Made by a program: the position numbers and the translations under genes
Notes under the pieces: model-generated
What the model was told of the DNA's origin: nothing
Seen by the model: only the letters and a program-made list of their open reading frames with translations
Database searches by the model: none
Shown here: positions 44,005 through 44,263 of the stretch, piece after piece
Layout: the number at the start of each line of letters is the position of its first letter
Numbering within the stretch: position 1 is the stretch's first letter
Origin: Terriglobales bacterium
GTDB lineage: Bacteria; Acidobacteriota; Terriglobia; Terriglobales; Acidobacteriaceae
Assembly: GCA_035624455.1 (NCBI GenBank)
Contig: DASPRM010000129.1
Span: forward strand, 1-44,263
DNA length: 44,263 bases
Reading direction: 5' to 3'

Positions 44005-44263
44005 TTGCGCTTCGACGGGTGGAGCAGGCCTTTAGGCGGGCATCCAGGCGCATAGCTTTAGCCTCTGAGAGTCTGATTCAGTACAGAGCGAGCTTCCCTC
44101 AGCGGCTGAAGCCTGGGTTATCATGCATTGCACAAAGGCAGGGCTGAAGCCCTGCTCCACTCCAAGTCTCGCCGCCCGGGTACGCGCGCCTGGTCGGTGC
44201 CTGACCTGAGTTACAACGAACCGCGTCTTTCACGGCTTTGTAATAAAGACTCTCTATGTTGAA
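44005..44263. other. Intergenic right end of window
   Basis: Holds the composite palindromic repeat at 44019-44160. From 44161 to the edge there is only GC-rich then AT-rich spacer, ending in TAATAAAGACT, which could belong to a promoter of a gene beyond the window. Confidence 0.4.
44019..44160. repeat. Composite palindromic repeat with 10-bp terminal inverted arms
   Basis: GTGGAGCAGG (44019-44028) and CCTGCTCCAC (44151-44160) are exact reverse complements. Between them lie four related mini-palindromes: GGCCTTTAGGC (44028-44038), AGCTTTAGCC (44054-44063), GGCTGAAGCC (44104-44113) and GCAGGGC-TGAA-GCCCTGC (44138-44155). The last is a perfect 7-bp stem with a TGAA loop. The element starts 15 bp after the punA stop. 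Confidence 0.65.

Overview
The window is a fairly GC-rich, gene-dense stretch of chromosome with no rRNA, tRNA, phage, insertion sequence or CRISPR array that I can see. The gene mix suggests a soil-type member of the Acidobacteriota, probably class Terriglobia: a FecR-like secreted protein with a Pro-rich tail, several TonB-C proteins without ExbB/ExbD, a DUF4015-type glycoside hydrolase, a PDZ/GAF/SpoIIE phosphatase, a haem-sensor gene next to a Ser/Thr kinase, and intergenic repeats built on GGCTGAAGCC. This placement is inferred from gene families, not from a marker gene.

Layout. 1-2.3 kb: a cut-off YceI-like secreted protein coupled to a TPR-like secreted protein, then a DNA alkyltransferase-like (ATL) protein convergent with an RNase H-like protein. 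2.3-2.8 kb: AT-rich intergenic DNA with a DnaA-box-like site and an orphan promoter-like site. 2.8-9.1 kb: an FtsX-type ABC permease divergent from a permease-permease-adaptor-ATPase operon (MacAB/LolCDE style). 9.1-14.3 kb: a two-pore-helix type ion channel, a YtxH protein, then a leftward envelope block (frameshifted TonB-C protein, Gly-rich TonB, FecR-like protein, PilZ protein). 14.5-16.6 kb: trpE-trpG. 16.8-19.2 kb: an MBL-fold hydrolase and glutamate dehydrogenase, the latter with a clear promoter and a clear terminator. 19.3-26.5 kb: a large PDZ/membrane/GAF/SpoIIE phosphatase, a DUF885 hydrolase, an unusual TonB-C protein and an alpha/beta hydrolase gene interrupted by an in-frame TAG. 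26.6-30.4 kb: a signalling block (histidine kinase, receiver-only regulator, divergent Crp/Fnr-type regulator) and a tiny secreted protein. 30.7-35.7 kb: ilvE, a DUF4015 glycoside hydrolase, an M48 metalloprotease and an unknown secreted protein. 36-38 kb: a c-type-haem sensor with a HAMP domain, tail to tail with a Ser/Thr kinase. 38.3-44 kb: a secreted esterase divergent from a complete nucleoside-salvage operon (cytidine deaminase, pyrimidine nucleoside phosphorylase, CNT transporter, purine nucleoside phosphorylase), followed by a composite palindromic repeat.

Functional reading. Most of the content is housekeeping metabolism (Trp, branched-chain amino acids, glutamate, nucleosides) mixed with envelope and signalling genes. 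No single undescribed defence or mobile system stands out. The best leads are: the amber-interrupted hydrolase; the haem-sensor/kinase pair; the receiver-only regulator with its kinase; the ATL protein with a Lys/Arg tail beside an RNase H-like protein with Asn at the fourth catalytic position; the PDZ-GAF-phosphatase fusion; the hairpin directly ahead of the glycoside hydrolase start; and the repeat at the right end. The two broken genes (frameshift near 11620, stop at 26287) could be real decay or assembly error.
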